Source of the DNA: Conexibacter sp. S30A1
GTDB taxonomy: Bacteria > Actinomycetota > Thermoleophilia > Solirubrobacterales > Solirubrobacteraceae
Assembly (NCBI RefSeq): GCF_023330665.1
Contig: NZ_CP097127.1
Coordinates: forward strand, 2,356,001 to 2,420,000
DNA: 64,000 bases
Direction of reading: 5' to 3'
In this document: positions 8,889 to 19,347 of the stretch, piece by piece
Layout of the letters: the number at the start of each line of letters is the position of its first letter
How positions within the stretch are numbered: position 1 is the first letter of the stretch
Translations under genes and position numbers: made by a program
The notes under the pieces: model-generated
Seen by the model: the letters and a program-made list of their open reading frames with translations, nothing else
What the model was told of the DNA's origin: nothing
Database searches by the model: none

Positions 8889-11800
8889 ATGCTCGATCTC
8901 GAGGAGGGGGCTGGGCTCATCGGCACCCCAGCTGTGAGCCTGCGGCGGACGCCCGGCGCCGGCGCAGTCCTAGCGGTCACCTCCCTGTGCGCGGCGATGG
9001 CGTTCATCGACTCGACCGTCGTCAACATCGCGTTCCCAAGCATCGAACACTCCTTCCCCGGCCACTCCGTGGCGGCGGTCTCCTGGGTGCTCGACGCCTA
9101 CAACATCGTCTTCGCCGCCTTCCTGGTGGCGGCCGGACGCATCGCCGACGTGTTTGGGCGCCGCCGCCTGCTGACCGTCGGCGTCACCGTGTTCGTGCTC
9201 TCCTCGGCGATGTGCTCGCTGGCGCCGTCGTTGTCCACGCTCATCGCGTTCCGGACGCTGCAGGCGCTCGGCGCAGCGATGCTCGTACCCACCGCGCTGG
9301 CGGTGGTGCTCGACGCATTCCCGACGGCGCGCCGGACCTCCGCGGTGACCGTGTTCGTGGCCGTCTCGGCGCTCGCCGCAGGCATCGGACCGGCCCTGGG
9401 GGGCGCCCTGGTCACGCTGTCTGACTGGCGGATCGTGTTCCTGCTCAACGTGCCGGTCGGGCTGATCGCCCTGGCACTGGTGCGCACAGTCGTGCTTGAG
9501 AGCCGCGCGCCGGGGCGCCGACGACTCCCGGATCTGCTCGGCAGCCTCGTGTTCGCCGGCGCCGTCGCGGCCCTGGTGGCGGCGATCGTCGAGGGCCGCT
9601 CGTGGGGGTGGCTCAGCGTCCCCACGCTCGCGGCGGTGCTGGTCGCGCTCGGTCTCGGCTGGTTTGCGACGCTGCGCGCACGCAGGCACCCGGTGCCGAT
9701 GTTCGACCTCGCGCTGATGCGCCGTCGCAGCGTCTCGGTGGCCGCCGCGGCCACGACGCTCGCGGCCGCCGGCTTCTACGGCTACACGCTCGTCAACGTG
9801 CTGTTTTTGACGGGCGTCTGGCACTACTCGATCCTCGACGCGGGGCTCGGGATCACCCCCGGGCCGTTCGTGGCCGTCGCCGTCGCTCGGCCCGCGGAGC
9901 GCGTGGCAGAGCGCCTGGGCACGCGGCTGGTGCTGCTGCTGGGCGGCCTGTTCTGGGCCGGGGGCGTGTTCTGGTTTGTGACCGAGACCGGACTGCGGGC
10001 GCAGTACCTGAGCCACTGGCTGCCCGGCATGGTGCTCGCCGGCATCGGCGCTGGGGTCTTCTTCCCGATGATGTCGGGCGTGGCCGTGTCCGAGGCCGAC
10101 GAACAGGCCTACGCCACGGCCAGCAGCCTGAACACGGTCGCCCGCCAGGCGGGCGGGGCGCTCGGCGTGGCAATCGTGGCGGCGATCATCGGCGTCCCTT
10201 CGGCGAGCGGCCTGGAGGGCGCGTTTCACCACGCCTGGAGCTTCAGCGTCTTTGCGCTCGCGGCCGCCGGCCTGTTGGCGGTGGCGGTGGGCCGAGTGGT
10301 CACACCCGAACGCGTCACGGGCCCGCAGCTGGCAAGCCCCGGCGCGCCAGCTGCGGGCGGCGGCTCCCCGCGGACATCGCCACCAGCCACGACGCTCCCA
10401 ACCCGCCGGCTGGTGGCAAACCCGGCCAAACCACAGACCGTCGCCGATTTCCTGGCCGGCGTGCCGATGTTCGCGCAGCTTGAGGCAGACGCGCTCAGGC
10501 ACCTCGCGGCGGCGGCGAGGATGGTCACGCTCAAGCCCGGCGAGTGGCTCTTTCGCGAGGGCGATGAGGGCGATGCGCTGTATGTCGTGACCGGCGGGCG
10601 CCTGGCGGTGCTGGCCGCAGGCTCAAGGCAGCCACCGATCGCAGTCGTCAGCCGCGGCGGTGTCGTCGGCGAGTACGCGCTGGTGACCGCCGAGCCGCGC
10701 TCGGCGTCGGTGCGCGCAACCCGCGCCTGCGACCTGATCGCGATCGCGCACACCGACTTCGACAGGGTCCTGCGAGAGGACGCGACGATCGCCCACACGC
10801 TGATGCGCCAGTTCGCGGGCGCGCTGCGCGCCCGGCGCTCCGCCGACACCGCGCCACGGGCACTCCCGACGACGGTCGCGCTGCTGGCACTCGACGAGCG
10901 CGTCCCGCTTGCGGAGCTCTCAGACGGCCTGCTGGCAGCGCTCGGTGTCCACGCGCACGCCGTCGTCCTGCAGCCGCACGCGGCCCCCAGTGCGCCCGTC
11001 CCGGATGAGGCCGCCGCCGCCTACGGGCCGGTGCTGGACGCAGCCGTGGCGGCCAACGACCTGGTCCTGCTGCCGGTCGCCCACCGCCGCGAGGACGAGC
11101 CATGGTCGCGGTTCTGCCTGCAGCAGGCGGACCGCATCCTGGCGATCGGCTCGGGGCTCACACCGCCGCCGGCCGCTGCCCCGCCGGACCTCACCGGCTG
11201 TGACCTCGTCGCCTGGGAGGTGACGCCCGGATCGGGACGCATGTCCGCCTGGGCGCAAGCGCTCGAGCCACGCGAGACGCACGCCTGGCGTCCCGGACCC
11301 GAGCTCGAGCACGACCTGGCGCGCAGCGCCCGACGCCTCACCGGGCGTTCGGTCGGGCTCGTGCTCGGCGGCGGCGGCGCGCGGGCGCTTGCCCATCTCG
11401 GCGTCATCGAGGAACTGGCGGCGGCGGGCGTCGTGATCGACCGGGTCAGTGCAGTCAGCTTCGGTGCCTTGGTCGGCGGCCTGCTGGCGGCGGGCAGGAC
11501 CACGGCTGAGATCGACGCCATCTGCTTCGAGGAGCTCGTCAGGCGCAGGCCGCTCGGTGACTACACGCTGCCACGCCACGCGCTGCTGCGCGGTCAACGC
11601 GGCGAGGCGATGCTCCGGCGCATGTTCGGCTCGCTCGCGATCGAGGAGCTGCCGCTCTCGTTCTTCTGCCTGACCGCGAACCTGCGCACCGGAGAACGGA
11701 TCCTGCACCGCAGCGGCTCGCTGTTTGAGGCGGTCGCGGCCAGCGTCTCGATCCCCGTGCTCTTGCCGCCACGGCGGTTGCAGGGTGGCCTGCAGGTGGA

Positions 11801-12149
11801 CGGATCACTGATCGACAACCTGCCGGTCGGACCGATGGCAGCACTCGCCGAGGGGCCGATCATCGCCGTGGACATCAAGGCCGGAGGCTCGGAATCCGCG
11901 GCGGGGCCGGCCAGACTGGCGGGCAGGCGCGAGCGCCTGCCGCCCGTGACAGAGACGCTGATGCGCGTCATGTTCTACGGCAGCAAGCTGACCGGCGCCG
12001 AGGAGCACGAGGGAGCCGACCTGATCATCCGCCCGCGTAACAACGGCGTCGGCTTCCTCGAGTTTCACCAGCTTGACAGCGCCCGGGAGGCGGGACGGCT
12101 GGCCGCGCGCCAGGCGCTCGAGCAGCACGCCGACGCCATCCTGCGGTAG
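8889..12149 (+). CDS. Three-domain fusion: MFS (EmrB/QacA type) + cNMP-binding + patatin-like phospholipase
   Basis: This is a 1086-residue protein. Residues about 20-475 form a DHA2-type drug-exporter module (about 14 helices, with FIDSTVVNIAFP and the RIADVFGRRR loop). Residues about 519-650 form a cyclic-nucleotide-binding domain of the CAP/NTE kind (KPGEWLFREGDEGDALY, VVGEYAL). Residues about 820-1010 form a patatin/NTE-like phospholipase. The oxyanion loop GGGGARA and the catalytic Asp (VDGS, D971) are present. The nucleophile elbow reads AVSFG around S857 instead of the usual GxSxG. This architecture is known from mycobacteria (the Rv3239c/Rv3728 group), where its function is unsettled. 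A membrane transporter coupled to a ligand-gated lipid hydrolase is the inferred role. Confidence 0.88.
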   Translation: MLDLEEGAGLIGTPAVSLRRTPGAGAVLAVTSLCAAMAFIDSTVVNIAFPSIEHSFPGHSVAAVSWVLDAYNIVFAAFLVAAGRIADVFGRRRLLTVGVTVFVLSSAMCSLAPSLSTLIAFRTLQALGAAMLVPTALAVVLDAFPTARRTSAVTVFVAVSALAAGIGPALGGALVTLSDWRIVFLLNVPVGLIALALVRTVVLESRAPGRRRLPDLLGSLVFAGAVAALVAAIVEGRSWGWLSVPTLAAVLVALGLGWFATLRARRHPVPMFDLALMRRRSVSVAAAATTLAAAGFYGYTLVNVLFLTGVWHYSILDAGLGITPGPFVAVAVARPAERVAERLGTRLVLLLGGLFWAGGVFWFVTETGLRAQYLSHWLPGMVLAGIGAGVFFPMMSGVAVSEADEQAYATASSLNTVARQAGGALGVAIVAAIIGVPSASGLEGAFHHAWSFSVFALAAAGLLAVAVGRVVTPERVTGPQLASPGAPAAGGGSPRTSPPATTLPTRRLVANPAKPQTVADFLAGVPMFAQLEADALRHLAAAARMVTLKPGEWLFREGDEGDALYVVTGGRLAVLAAGSRQPPIAVVSRGGVVGEYALVTAEPRSASVRATRACDLIAIAHTDFDRVLREDATIAHTLMRQFAGALRARRSADTAPRALPTTVALLALDERVPLAELSDGLLAALGVHAHAVVLQPHAAPSAPVPDEAAAAYGPVLDAAVAANDLVLLPVAHRREDEPWSRFCLQQADRILAIGSGLTPPPAAAPPDLTGCDLVAWEVTPGSGRMSAWAQALEPRETHAWRPGPELEHDLARSARRLTGRSVGLVLGGGGARALAHLGVIEELAAAGVVIDRVSAVSFGALVGGLLAAGRTTAEIDAICFEELVRRRPLGDYTLPRHALLRGQRGEAMLRRMFGSLAIEELPLSFFCLTANLRTGERILHRSGSLFEAVAASVSIPVLLPPRRLQGGLQVDGSLIDNLPVGPMAALAEGPIIAVDIKAGGSESAAGPARLAGRRERLPPVTETLMRVMFYGSKLTGAEEHEGADLIIRPRNNGVGFLEFHQLDSAREAGRLAARQALEQHADAILR

Positions 12150-12170
12150 GGGCCGCCGGAGGCCTGTGGC

Positions 12171-12201
12171 GGCTGGGGCGGCTCACCGTGCCGCCCCAGC
12201 C
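12171..12201. terminator. Bidirectional hairpin terminator between convergent genes
   Basis: A perfect 12-bp GC-only stem (12171-12182 with 12190-12201) and a 7-base loop sit between the stops of the MFS-patatin gene and the radical SAM gene. There is no U-tract, which is usual for high-GC actinobacteria. The position between convergent genes supports a shared terminator. Confidence 0.7.
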
Positions 12202-12212
12202 GGCGGACGCGC

Positions 12213-14021
12213 TCAGCGAGCGCTCGTCACCGCCGTGTCGTAACGACCGCGCAGACGCTCACCCGAGCGGGCCAGCTCACGGGGCAGCGCGCCGGCGACG
12301 TGGCGGGCGAGCAGGCGGGTGACGTGAAAGCCGGTTGAGGCGCGCCACTTGAGCTCGTCGTCTGCGACCAGGCTGGCGCGGTTTGCCTCCGCCACCTCGG
12401 CCGCCAGCTCGGCCAGCGCCGCGCGCTGCTTCGCCTGTGGCAGCGTCTTGATCGCGTCGATCCGCGGCAGCGTCGCCCGCGCGATCTGGAAGTGACGCGC
12501 CACCGTGGCGTGGGTGTTCGCGTCGATCAGCCCGGCCTCGAACTTGAGATCGTTGAGCGCGCCGCCCACCTCATACGTGGTCTCGACGATCTGGTCGCGG
12601 TTCATCCACTCGGTCTCGTAGGAGAGCATCTCCCGCCAGGTCGGGCCGAGCAGCGCCTGGCGGTGCTCCTCGAGCGTCGTGATCCGGCGGTGGTAGCCAA
12701 GCTCGGGCCGCTCAAAGGCGCGGCTGCCGGGATCGAGGAAGGGACCGAGCGGTGCGACGTAGAACTGCAGACGCGGATCGGCCCCAAAGCGCTCCACCAG
12801 GTGGCGGCAGTAGTCGATCGTGCCGCGCGCGGACTCCGGCGTCTGGCCGGAGAGCCCGACCATGAAGAACAGGTCGAGCTTGTCCGCGCCCGCGTCCAGC
12901 GCACGCTCAAGCGTCTCCTCCACCACCGCGTTTGCGACCGGGAACTTGCCGTTGACGCGGCGGATCTCGGGGTCGGCGGACTCGATCGTGATCTGCAGGC
13001 TCCAGCCGTGGGTGCTCTCGCGCACCAGCTCCAGAAACTCGGCCGGCGCCGGATAGAAGAGCTCGATCACCAGCTCGTTGGGGATCTCGGCGGCGCGGTA
13101 GAGCTCAAAGAAGCGCCGTGCCCGCGCCACGCCCCCGACGCGCGGGTCGTGCACCATGAAGATCGGCGCTTTGGAGAAGGACGAGATCAGCTTCGCGTCG
13201 GCAACGAGCTTCTCCGGCGAGCGCAAAGCTGGTCCGCAGCGGTTGGCCACAACCCTGTAGCCGGTGCGCGAACCGCCGCAGATCGCACAGTCGTAGGGGC
13301 AGCCGCGGGAGTTCAGGAGCATCGTCGACGGGTAGCGCAACCACTCGAGGTAGGGCAGGAAGTCCGCGACGCTGCGGTACTTGAAGACGGCGTGGGTCAT
13401 GAAGTCATAGGCGGGCACGTCGATCCAGTCCAGGTCGGCCGGGACGAACGACAGCTCATTGACGACAGCCTGGCCATCCGGGCGCTTCCAGGTGAGGTTC
13501 TCGACCCGCTCGAGCGGCGTGCCGTCACGCAGCGCCGCCAGCAGCTGGCGGGCAGGCTCCTCGGTCGAGTCGCCGCGCAACACGAAGTCGATGAACGGGT
13601 AGGCGATCAGCTGCTCGTGGAAGTAGCTCGCCGAAAGCCCGCCCAGCAGAACCTTGGCCTCTGGGTGCACACGCTTGACCAGCCCGGCCAGCCCGAGCGC
13701 GCCGTGGACGTGCGGCAGCCAGTGCAGATCGATGCCGAACACGGGCGCGTCGATCTTGGCCAGGTGCCGGGCCGGGTCAAAGCGCCGGCTGCGCAACATC
13801 CGGTAGGCGATGTTGACGATCCGCGTGTTGTAGTTGTTGGCCTCCAGGTAGGAGGCGATGCTGGTCAGGCCGATCGGGTACATCTCAAACTGGATCGTCG
13901 ATGGGATCACGTCCGCAAGCGGACCCTCGAGGATCACCTCGTCGCGGAAGTCCCAGACCGAGGGTGCGTGCAAAAGCACCAGGTCCAGCCCGAACACCCG
14001 TTTGCGCACGTCCTCAAGCAT
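12213..14021 (-). CDS. B12-binding-type radical SAM protein
   Basis: This is a 602-residue protein. The N-terminal region (about 1-200) looks like a cobalamin-binding-type domain (YPIGLTSIASYLEANNY, then VLLGGLSASYF). A radical SAM core follows with its Fe-S motif CPYDCAIC (C241, C245, C248) after LLNSRG. Such proteins cleave SAM for methyl transfer or rearrangement; the HGx-type B12 motif is not obvious, so cobalamin use is uncertain. The frame runs upstream to 14231, but that part is low-complexity and overlaps the phosphoketolase leader. The ATG at 14021 is followed at once by typical sequence (MLEDVRKRVFGLDLVLLHAP), so I chose it. No partner biosynthetic gene is adjacent, and the substrate is unknown. 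Confidence 0.8.
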   Translation of the reverse strand: MLEDVRKRVFGLDLVLLHAPSVWDFRDEVILEGPLADVIPSTIQFEMYPIGLTSIASYLEANNYNTRIVNIAYRMLRSRRFDPARHLAKIDAPVFGIDLHWLPHVHGALGLAGLVKRVHPEAKVLLGGLSASYFHEQLIAYPFIDFVLRGDSTEEPARQLLAALRDGTPLERVENLTWKRPDGQAVVNELSFVPADLDWIDVPAYDFMTHAVFKYRSVADFLPYLEWLRYPSTMLLNSRGCPYDCAICGGSRTGYRVVANRCGPALRSPEKLVADAKLISSFSKAPIFMVHDPRVGGVARARRFFELYRAAEIPNELVIELFYPAPAEFLELVRESTHGWSLQITIESADPEIRRVNGKFPVANAVVEETLERALDAGADKLDLFFMVGLSGQTPESARGTIDYCRHLVERFGADPRLQFYVAPLGPFLDPGSRAFERPELGYHRRITTLEEHRQALLGPTWREMLSYETEWMNRDQIVETTYEVGGALNDLKFEAGLIDANTHATVARHFQIARATLPRIDAIKTLPQAKQRAALAELAAEVAEANRASLVADDELKWRASTGFHVTRLLARHVAGALPRELARSGERLRGRYDTAVTSAR

Positions 14022-14154
14022 CAACCACGAGCGTAGGCGCCGGGCACGGTGCGAGCAGCCGGGCATCCGCCCAGGCTGACACGTAGTTATCCGCAGCCAC
14101 GCCTGCGGCAGCGAGCGGGTGCGAGCGGGCGGGCGCGGCTGTGTAATCGGCAGG

Positions 14155-16527
14155 GTGACCAACCCGACCACACACCCCCCGCTTGACCACGCCGAGCTTG
14201 AGCAGCTCGACCGCTGGTGGCGTGCCGCCAACTACCTCTCCGTGGGACAGATCTATCTGCTTGACAACCCGCTGCTGCACGAGCCGCTTAGCGCCGAGCA
14301 CATCAAACCGAGGCTGCTCGGCCACTGGGGCACAACCCCGGGCCTCAACTTCATCTACGCCCACATGAACCGTGCGATCAACGCTCGGGAGCTGGACGCG
14401 ATCTATATCGCCGGCCCCGGCCACGGCGGGCCAGCAATGGTCGCAAGCGCCTATCTGGACGGCACCTACAGCGATACCTACCCTCGGATATCACGCGACG
14501 AGGCCGGCCTTGCGCGGCTGTTTCGCCAGTTCTCCTTCCCGGGGGGAATCCCGAGCCACGTTGCGCCGGAGACACCCGGATCGATTAACGAGGGCGGCGA
14601 GCTCGGCTACAGCCTGCTGCATGCCTATGGGGCGGTCTTTGACAACCCCTCGCTGCTGGCGGTGTGCGTGGTTGGTGACGGCGAAGCCGAGACCGGACCC
14701 CTGGCCGCCAGCTGGCATTCCAACAAGTTCCTGAACGCGGCACACGATGGGGCGGTGCTGCCGATCCTGCACCTGAACGGGTACAAGATCGCAAACCCGA
14801 CCGTGCTGGCGAGGATTCCCGAGCGGGAGCTGAAAGCGTTGCTCGAGGGCTACGGCTACGCCGCCCACTTCGTCTCGGGCGACGAGCCCACGACGATGCA
14901 CCAGCTGATGGCCGCCACCCTCGATCAGGTGCTCGACCGGATCGCTGCGATCCAGGCCCAGGCGCGTGGCGGCGGGCTGGCGGAGCGCCCGGCCTGGCCG
15001 ATGATCGTGCTGCGCACCCCAAAGGGCTGGACCGGCCCCAAGACCGTGGACGGCCTGCCGGTGGAGGGCACGTTCCGCGCCCACCAGGTGCCGCTTGCCG
15101 AGGTGCGCACAAACCCCGAGCACCTGGCGGCGCTTGAGCAGTGGCTGCACAGCTACGCGCCCGAGGAGCTCTTCGACGAGTCTGGCCGCGTCCACGATGA
15201 CATCACGGCGCTCGCCCCGCAGGGCGAGCGCCGGATGAGCGCCAACCCGCACGCCAACGGTGGTGCGCTGACAAGACCACTCGAGCTGCCCGACTTCCGC
15301 AACTACGCCGTGGCAGTGCAGAGCCCCGCGCGCAGCACCAGCGAGGCCACACGCGTGCTCGGCACCTGGCTGCGGGACGTGATCGCCCAAAACCCCGAGA
15401 ACTTCCGCGTCTTCGGGCCGGACGAGACGATGTCAAACCGCCTGAACGCGGTCTTTGAGGCGACCGAGCGCCAGTGGTCGGCCTCGATCCAGCCCGGCGA
15501 CGATCACCTGGCCCCCCACGGCCAGGTGATGGAGGTGCTCTCCGAGCACCTCTGCGAAGGCTGGCTCGAGGGCTACCTGCTGACCGGTCGCCACGGCCTC
15601 TTCAACTGCTACGAGGCGTTCATCCACATCGTCGACTCGATGTTCAACCAGCACGCCAAGTGGCTGAAGGTGACCCGCGGGATCTCCTGGCGCGAGCCGC
15701 TGCCTTCACTGAACTACCTCCTCTCAAGCCACGTCTGGCGCCAGGATCACAACGGCTTCTCGCACCAGGATCCGGGCTTCATCGATCGTGTCGTCAACAA
15801 GAAGGCGGAGGTCGTGCGCGTCTACCTGCCGCCGGACGCCAACTGCCTGCTGTCGGTCGCCGACCACTGCCTGCGCAGCCGCGACTACGTCAACGTGATC
15901 GTGGCGGGCAAGCAGCCGGCGCTCGACTACCTCGACATGGACGCGGCCGTGGCGCACTGCACCCGCGGGCTCGGGATCTGGGAGTGGGCTTCCAACGAGA
16001 CCGGCTCGGAGCCCGATGTCGTGCTGGCCTGCGCCGGTGACATCCCGACGCTCGAGACCGTCGCCGCGGCGGCGATCCTGCGTGAGCGCCTGCCCGAGCT
16101 GAAGGTGCGGGTCATCAACGTCGTCGACCTGATGCGTCTGCAACCGGAGCAGGAGCACCCACACGGTCTCTCAGACAGCGAGTTCGACGCGCTGTTCACC
16201 ACCTCCCGTCCGGTGATCTTCGCCTACCACGGCTACCCGTGGCTGATCCACCGGCTCACCTACCGGCGCACCAACCACGGCTCGATCCATGTGCGCGGAT
16301 ACAAGGAGGAGGGCACCACCACGACGCCGTTTGACATGGTGATGCTCAACGACCTGGACCGCTTCCACCTGGTGATGGACGTGATCGACCGCGTGCCCGG
16401 GCTCGGCGAGCGGGCCGCACTGCTGCGCCAGGAGATGGCCGACCAGCGTCTGGCACACCGCGCCTACACGCGCGAGCACGGCGACGACCCGACCGACGTG
16501 CGTGAGTGGACGTGGCCCGCGTCCTGA
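14155..16527 (+). CDS. xfp: Xylulose-5-phosphate/fructose-6-phosphate phosphoketolase
   Basis: This 790-residue thiamine-diphosphate enzyme cleaves xylulose-5-P or fructose-6-P with phosphate to acetyl-phosphate plus glyceraldehyde-3-P or erythrose-4-P. Family hallmarks are visible: the N-terminal [23 protein letters not shown], the ThDP motif [19 protein letters not shown], and a C-terminal ending in [15 protein letters not shown]. The length is typical (about 790-825). A GTG at 14155 was preferred because an in-frame codon 36 bases further upstream adds only Arg/Gly-rich residues not typical of the family. Its end overlaps the acetate kinase start by 22 bases, which makes a compact phosphoketolase-acetate kinase operon. 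Confidence 0.93.
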   Translation: MTNPTTHPPLDHAELEQLDRWWRAANYLSVGQIYLLDNPLLHEPLSAEHIKPRLLGHWGTTPGLNFIYAHMNRAINARELDAIYIAGPGHGGPAMVASAYLDGTYSDTYPRISRDEAGLARLFRQFSFPGGIPSHVAPETPGSINEGGELGYSLLHAYGAVFDNPSLLAVCVVGDGEAETGPLAASWHSNKFLNAAHDGAVLPILHLNGYKIANPTVLARIPERELKALLEGYGYAAHFVSGDEPTTMHQLMAATLDQVLDRIAAIQAQARGGGLAERPAWPMIVLRTPKGWTGPKTVDGLPVEGTFRAHQVPLAEVRTNPEHLAALEQWLHSYAPEELFDESGRVHDDITALAPQGERRMSANPHANGGALTRPLELPDFRNYAVAVQSPARSTSEATRVLGTWLRDVIAQNPENFRVFGPDETMSNRLNAVFEATERQWSASIQPGDDHLAPHGQVMEVLSEHLCEGWLEGYLLTGRHGLFNCYEAFIHIVDSMFNQHAKWLKVTRGISWREPLPSLNYLLSSHVWRQDHNGFSHQDPGFIDRVVNKKAEVVRVYLPPDANCLLSVADHCLRSRDYVNVIVAGKQPALDYLDMDAAVAHCTRGLGIWEWASNETGSEPDVVLACAGDIPTLETVAAAAILRERLPELKVRVINVVDLMRLQPEQEHPHGLSDSEFDALFTTSRPVIFAYHGYPWLIHRLTYRRTNHGSIHVRGYKEEGTTTTPFDMVMLNDLDRFHLVMDVIDRVPGLGERAALLRQEMADQRLAHRAYTREHGDDPTDVREWTWPAS

Positions 16528-17537
16528 CCGTAAACGTGGGGTCGACCTCGCTCAAGCTCGCGCTGCTGGCAGAGGGTTCTGAGCAGCCGCTGGCCGCGCG
16601 GGAGCTGCCCGCGCCGGCAGCCGGCGGCAGCCTGGCGCAGCTTGGCGAAGTGCTCGCCGGCGAGCTTTCAGGCGCCGACTGCGTCGCGCACCGCATCGTC
16701 CACGGCGGCGAGCGCTTCCGCACGGCGGCACTCATCGACGCGGAGGTCCGGGCCGAGCTCGAGCAGCTGGCAGCGCTCGCGCCGCTGCACCAGCCGCTGG
16801 CGCTGGCGATACTCGACGCCACAACCAAGGTGCTGCCAGGGCTGCCGGCTGTGGCCTGCTTCGATACCGCCTTTCACTCGACGCTGCCGCAGGCCGCCAG
16901 CACCTTCGCGCTGCCGGCCGCGTGGCGCGAGCGCTTCAGGCTTCGCCGCTACGGCTTCCACGGACTTTCGCACGCGCACGTTGCGCGAGAGGTCGCCGCG
17001 CGGTTGGGGCCGGGGCTGCGGCTGATCAGCTGCCACCTCGGGGCCGGCGCGTCGCTGTGCGCGATCGCGGACGGCCACTCGGTTGACACGACGATGGGCT
17101 TCACGCCGCTCGACGGCCTCGTGATGGCAACACGCTCAGGCAGCGTCGACCCGGGCCTGATCCTGTGGCTGCTCGAGCAGGGCGGGCTGAGCACCGCGGA
17201 GGTGGCAGACGGGCTGGAGCACCAGTCAGGGCTGCGCGGCCTGGCCGCAAGCGCGGACATGCGCACGGTGCTGGCCTCCCGGGCCGCGGGCGACCCGGCG
17301 GCAAAGCTCGCGATCGACGTCTACCTGCACCGGCTGCGCGCCGCCATCGGCTCGATGCTCGCCGCGCTCGCGGGCGTGGACGTGATCGCCTTCACCGGCG
17401 GGGTCGGCGAGAGCTCGCACGAGATCCGCGAGGGGGCGCTCGCCGGGCTCGAGGCGCTGATCGGCGATGCCCGCGTGTTGGTGGTGGCCGCCCGCGAGGA
17501 CCTGGAGATGGCGCGCCAGGCCCGCACACTCCTGTGA
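16506..17537 (+). CDS. ackA: Acetate kinase (short form)
   Basis: This 343-residue ASKHA-fold kinase interconverts acetyl-phosphate + ADP and acetate + ATP. Matches include the N-terminal phosphate loop [45 protein letters not shown], and the adenosine-site FTGGVGESS. It is shorter than the usual roughly 400 residues; the loss appears spread over the middle and C-terminus and not through a frameshift, and all named motifs remain. The start is GTG (16506) or the GTG two codons on. Overlap with the phosphoketolase gene implies co-translation and ATP gain from the phosphoketolase product. Confidence 0.9.
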   Translation: MDVARVLTVNVGSTSLKLALLAEGSEQPLAARELPAPAAGGSLAQLGEVLAGELSGADCVAHRIVHGGERFRTAALIDAEVRAELEQLAALAPLHQPLALAILDATTKVLPGLPAVACFDTAFHSTLPQAASTFALPAAWRERFRLRRYGFHGLSHAHVAREVAARLGPGLRLISCHLGAGASLCAIADGHSVDTTMGFTPLDGLVMATRSGSVDPGLILWLLEQGGLSTAEVADGLEHQSGLRGLAASADMRTVLASRAAGDPAAKLAIDVYLHRLRAAIGSMLAALAGVDVIAFTGGVGESSHEIREGALAGLEALIGDARVLVVAAREDLEMARQARTLL

Positions 17538-17637
17538 GCGGCGGCGCATGCGCAGAATTACCGATTCAGGTCCGCTGGGCACCCATGGAGCGGCCCACCA
17601 CATAAGTTTTCAATTAGGCTTCGCAATCCGAGAGCCG

Positions 17638-19347
17638 ATGAACAGCGAGAGCGACATTCTGCGGCGGCTTTTTGAGATCGGCCGCACATTGGTCAGCGAG
17701 CGCGACGCGGACGCCGTGCTCGAGCGGATCATGGCCGAGGCGCGCGAGCTGACCGGCGCCCAGTATGTGGCGCTCGGCGTGCTCAACGAGCAGCGCACCG
17801 AGCTTGCGCGCTTCCTGTCCCTGGGTGTTGAGGCCAAGCAGCAGCAGACCATCGGTGGGCTGCCGCGTGGCCGCGGCGTACTGGGAGTATTGATCGAGCA
17901 CCCGGAGCCGCTGCGCCTCGCGCACGTTGCCGCACACCCGCAGAGCTACGGCTTCCCCGTCGGCCACCCGCGCATGGACAGCTTCCTGGGTGTGCCGATA
18001 CAGATCCGCGGGGAGGTCTGGGGAAACCTCTACCTGGCAGACAAGCAGGGGGCACAGGAGTTCACCGACGAGGACCAGCAGGCGGTCACGCTGCTGGCCG
18101 ACGTGGCCGCCACGGCGATCGACAACGCCCGCGCCTACGAGCGCTCCGAACAGCGGCGCGTGGCGCTGGAGCAGGCCGTCCAGGGGCTCGAGGCGGCGCG
18201 TGACATCGCCGACGCGATCGGTTCAGAGGGCGCCAGTGGCGAGCTGGAGCGCACCCTTGAGCTGGTTGTCAAGCGCGGCCGTGCGCTGGTTGAGGCGCGC
18301 AGCGTGCTGATCCTGCTGCAGGAGGGTCATGACCTGGTGGTGGTGGCTGCGGCCGGGCACGTTGGCCAGTCGATCGGGCGGCGCATACCGGTCGCGGCCT
18401 CCACCGCGGGAACGGTGCTCGAGCGGCGGATCGCCGAACGGATCAGCGACACGAAGCGGCGCCTGCGGATCGGCCCCGAGCTGCTCGGCGTGCCCGCCGC
18501 GCGGACCGCGCTGATCGTCCCGATCATCCACGCCGGCGAGGCGCTGGGAGTGCTCTCGGCCTTCGACCGCGGGGATTCTGCAGGCGCGTTCACCGACGCC
18601 GATGAGCGCCTGCTGCGCACCTTCGCCGCGTCGGCGGCCAACGCCATTGCGGTCAGTCGCAGCGTCAGGGCCGATCGTCTGCGCGCCGCCGTGGAGGCGG
18701 CCGACGCCGAGCGTGCCCGCTGGGCTCGCGAGCTGCACGACCAGACGCTGCAGGCGCTGGCCGGGCTGCGCGTCGGTCTCTCCGGGGCGTTGCGGCGCGA
18801 CGACCCCAGCATCTACCTGGAGGTGACGCGCCAGGCGATCGAGGACATCGACTCAGAGATCGCCAACCTCCGCGGGATCATCGCCGACCTGCGTCCCTCC
18901 GCGCTCGACAGCCTCGGGCTCGCCGCCGCGCTGGCGGCGCTGATCGACCGCCGCCGCGAGGACGGCCTCGAGATCGACGCCGAGTTCGAGCTGCCCGACT
19001 GGCTGGACGAGACCAGGCCGGCAGCCGAGTCGCTGGACACAGCGGTGTATCGCGTGATCCAGGAGGCGCTCACCAACATCGTCAAGCACGCACAGGCAAC
19101 CCGCGTGAGCGTGCGCGTCAAAGGTGAAGACGATGCGCTGCTGGTCGAGGTGTCCGACGACGGGGTGGGCTTTGACCCGCACGGCGTCAGTGGCGGGTTC
19201 GGTCTCGGCGGCATGCGCGAACGCGTGTTCCTGCTCGGCGGAACGCTGCAGATCGACTCTGGGGCGGGCGGCAGCCGGGTCGCTGCCCGCCTGCCCCTGC
19301 CGGGGGCCCGCTCCCGGTCAGCAGGAACAGATCAGGCCGTGTCCTAG
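17638..19347 (+). CDS. GAF-domain sensor histidine kinase (NarL-partner type)
   Basis: This 569-residue soluble kinase has two GAF-like sensor regions (about residues 10-165 and 190-345), a HisKA_3 dimerisation segment with phospho-acceptor ELHDQT (H367), and a C-terminal HATPase (QEALTNIVKHAQA, DDGVGFD, GFGLGGMRERV). The layout resembles the DevS/NreB group, and the ligand is not evident. The open frame extends to 17467 inside ackA, but the ATG at 17638 starts the typical sequence ESDILRRLFEIGRTL, so I chose it; the preceding 100 bases are AT-richer and may hold a promoter. Its 3' end overlaps the convergent response-regulator gene by 30 bases. The two are probably partners despite the tail-to-tail arrangement. 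Confidence 0.85.
   Translation: MNSESDILRRLFEIGRTLVSERDADAVLERIMAEARELTGAQYVALGVLNEQRTELARFLSLGVEAKQQQTIGGLPRGRGVLGVLIEHPEPLRLAHVAAHPQSYGFPVGHPRMDSFLGVPIQIRGEVWGNLYLADKQGAQEFTDEDQQAVTLLADVAATAIDNARAYERSEQRRVALEQAVQGLEAARDIADAIGSEGASGELERTLELVVKRGRALVEARSVLILLQEGHDLVVVAAAGHVGQSIGRRIPVAASTAGTVLERRIAERISDTKRRLRIGPELLGVPAARTALIVPIIHAGEALGVLSAFDRGDSAGAFTDADERLLRTFAASAANAIAVSRSVRADRLRAAVEAADAERARWARELHDQTLQALAGLRVGLSGALRRDDPSIYLEVTRQAIEDIDSEIANLRGIIADLRPSALDSLGLAAALAALIDRRREDGLEIDAEFELPDWLDETRPAAESLDTAVYRVIQEALTNIVKHAQATRVSVRVKGEDDALLVEVSDDGVGFDPHGVSGGFGLGGMRERVFLLGGTLQIDSGAGGSRVAARLPLPGARSRSAGTDQAVS

Noticed and set aside
8970..10502. 510-aa open frame opposite the MFS part of the fusion gene
   Set aside because: Very rich in His, Arg and Gln and without hydrophobic segments or motifs; a shadow of the membrane-protein gene.
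12492..14036. 514-aa open frame antisense to the radical SAM gene
   Set aside because: Its composition (His/Arg/Glu-rich, no motif) is what the reverse of a high-GC gene gives; the opposite strand has the radical SAM motif and normal codon pattern.
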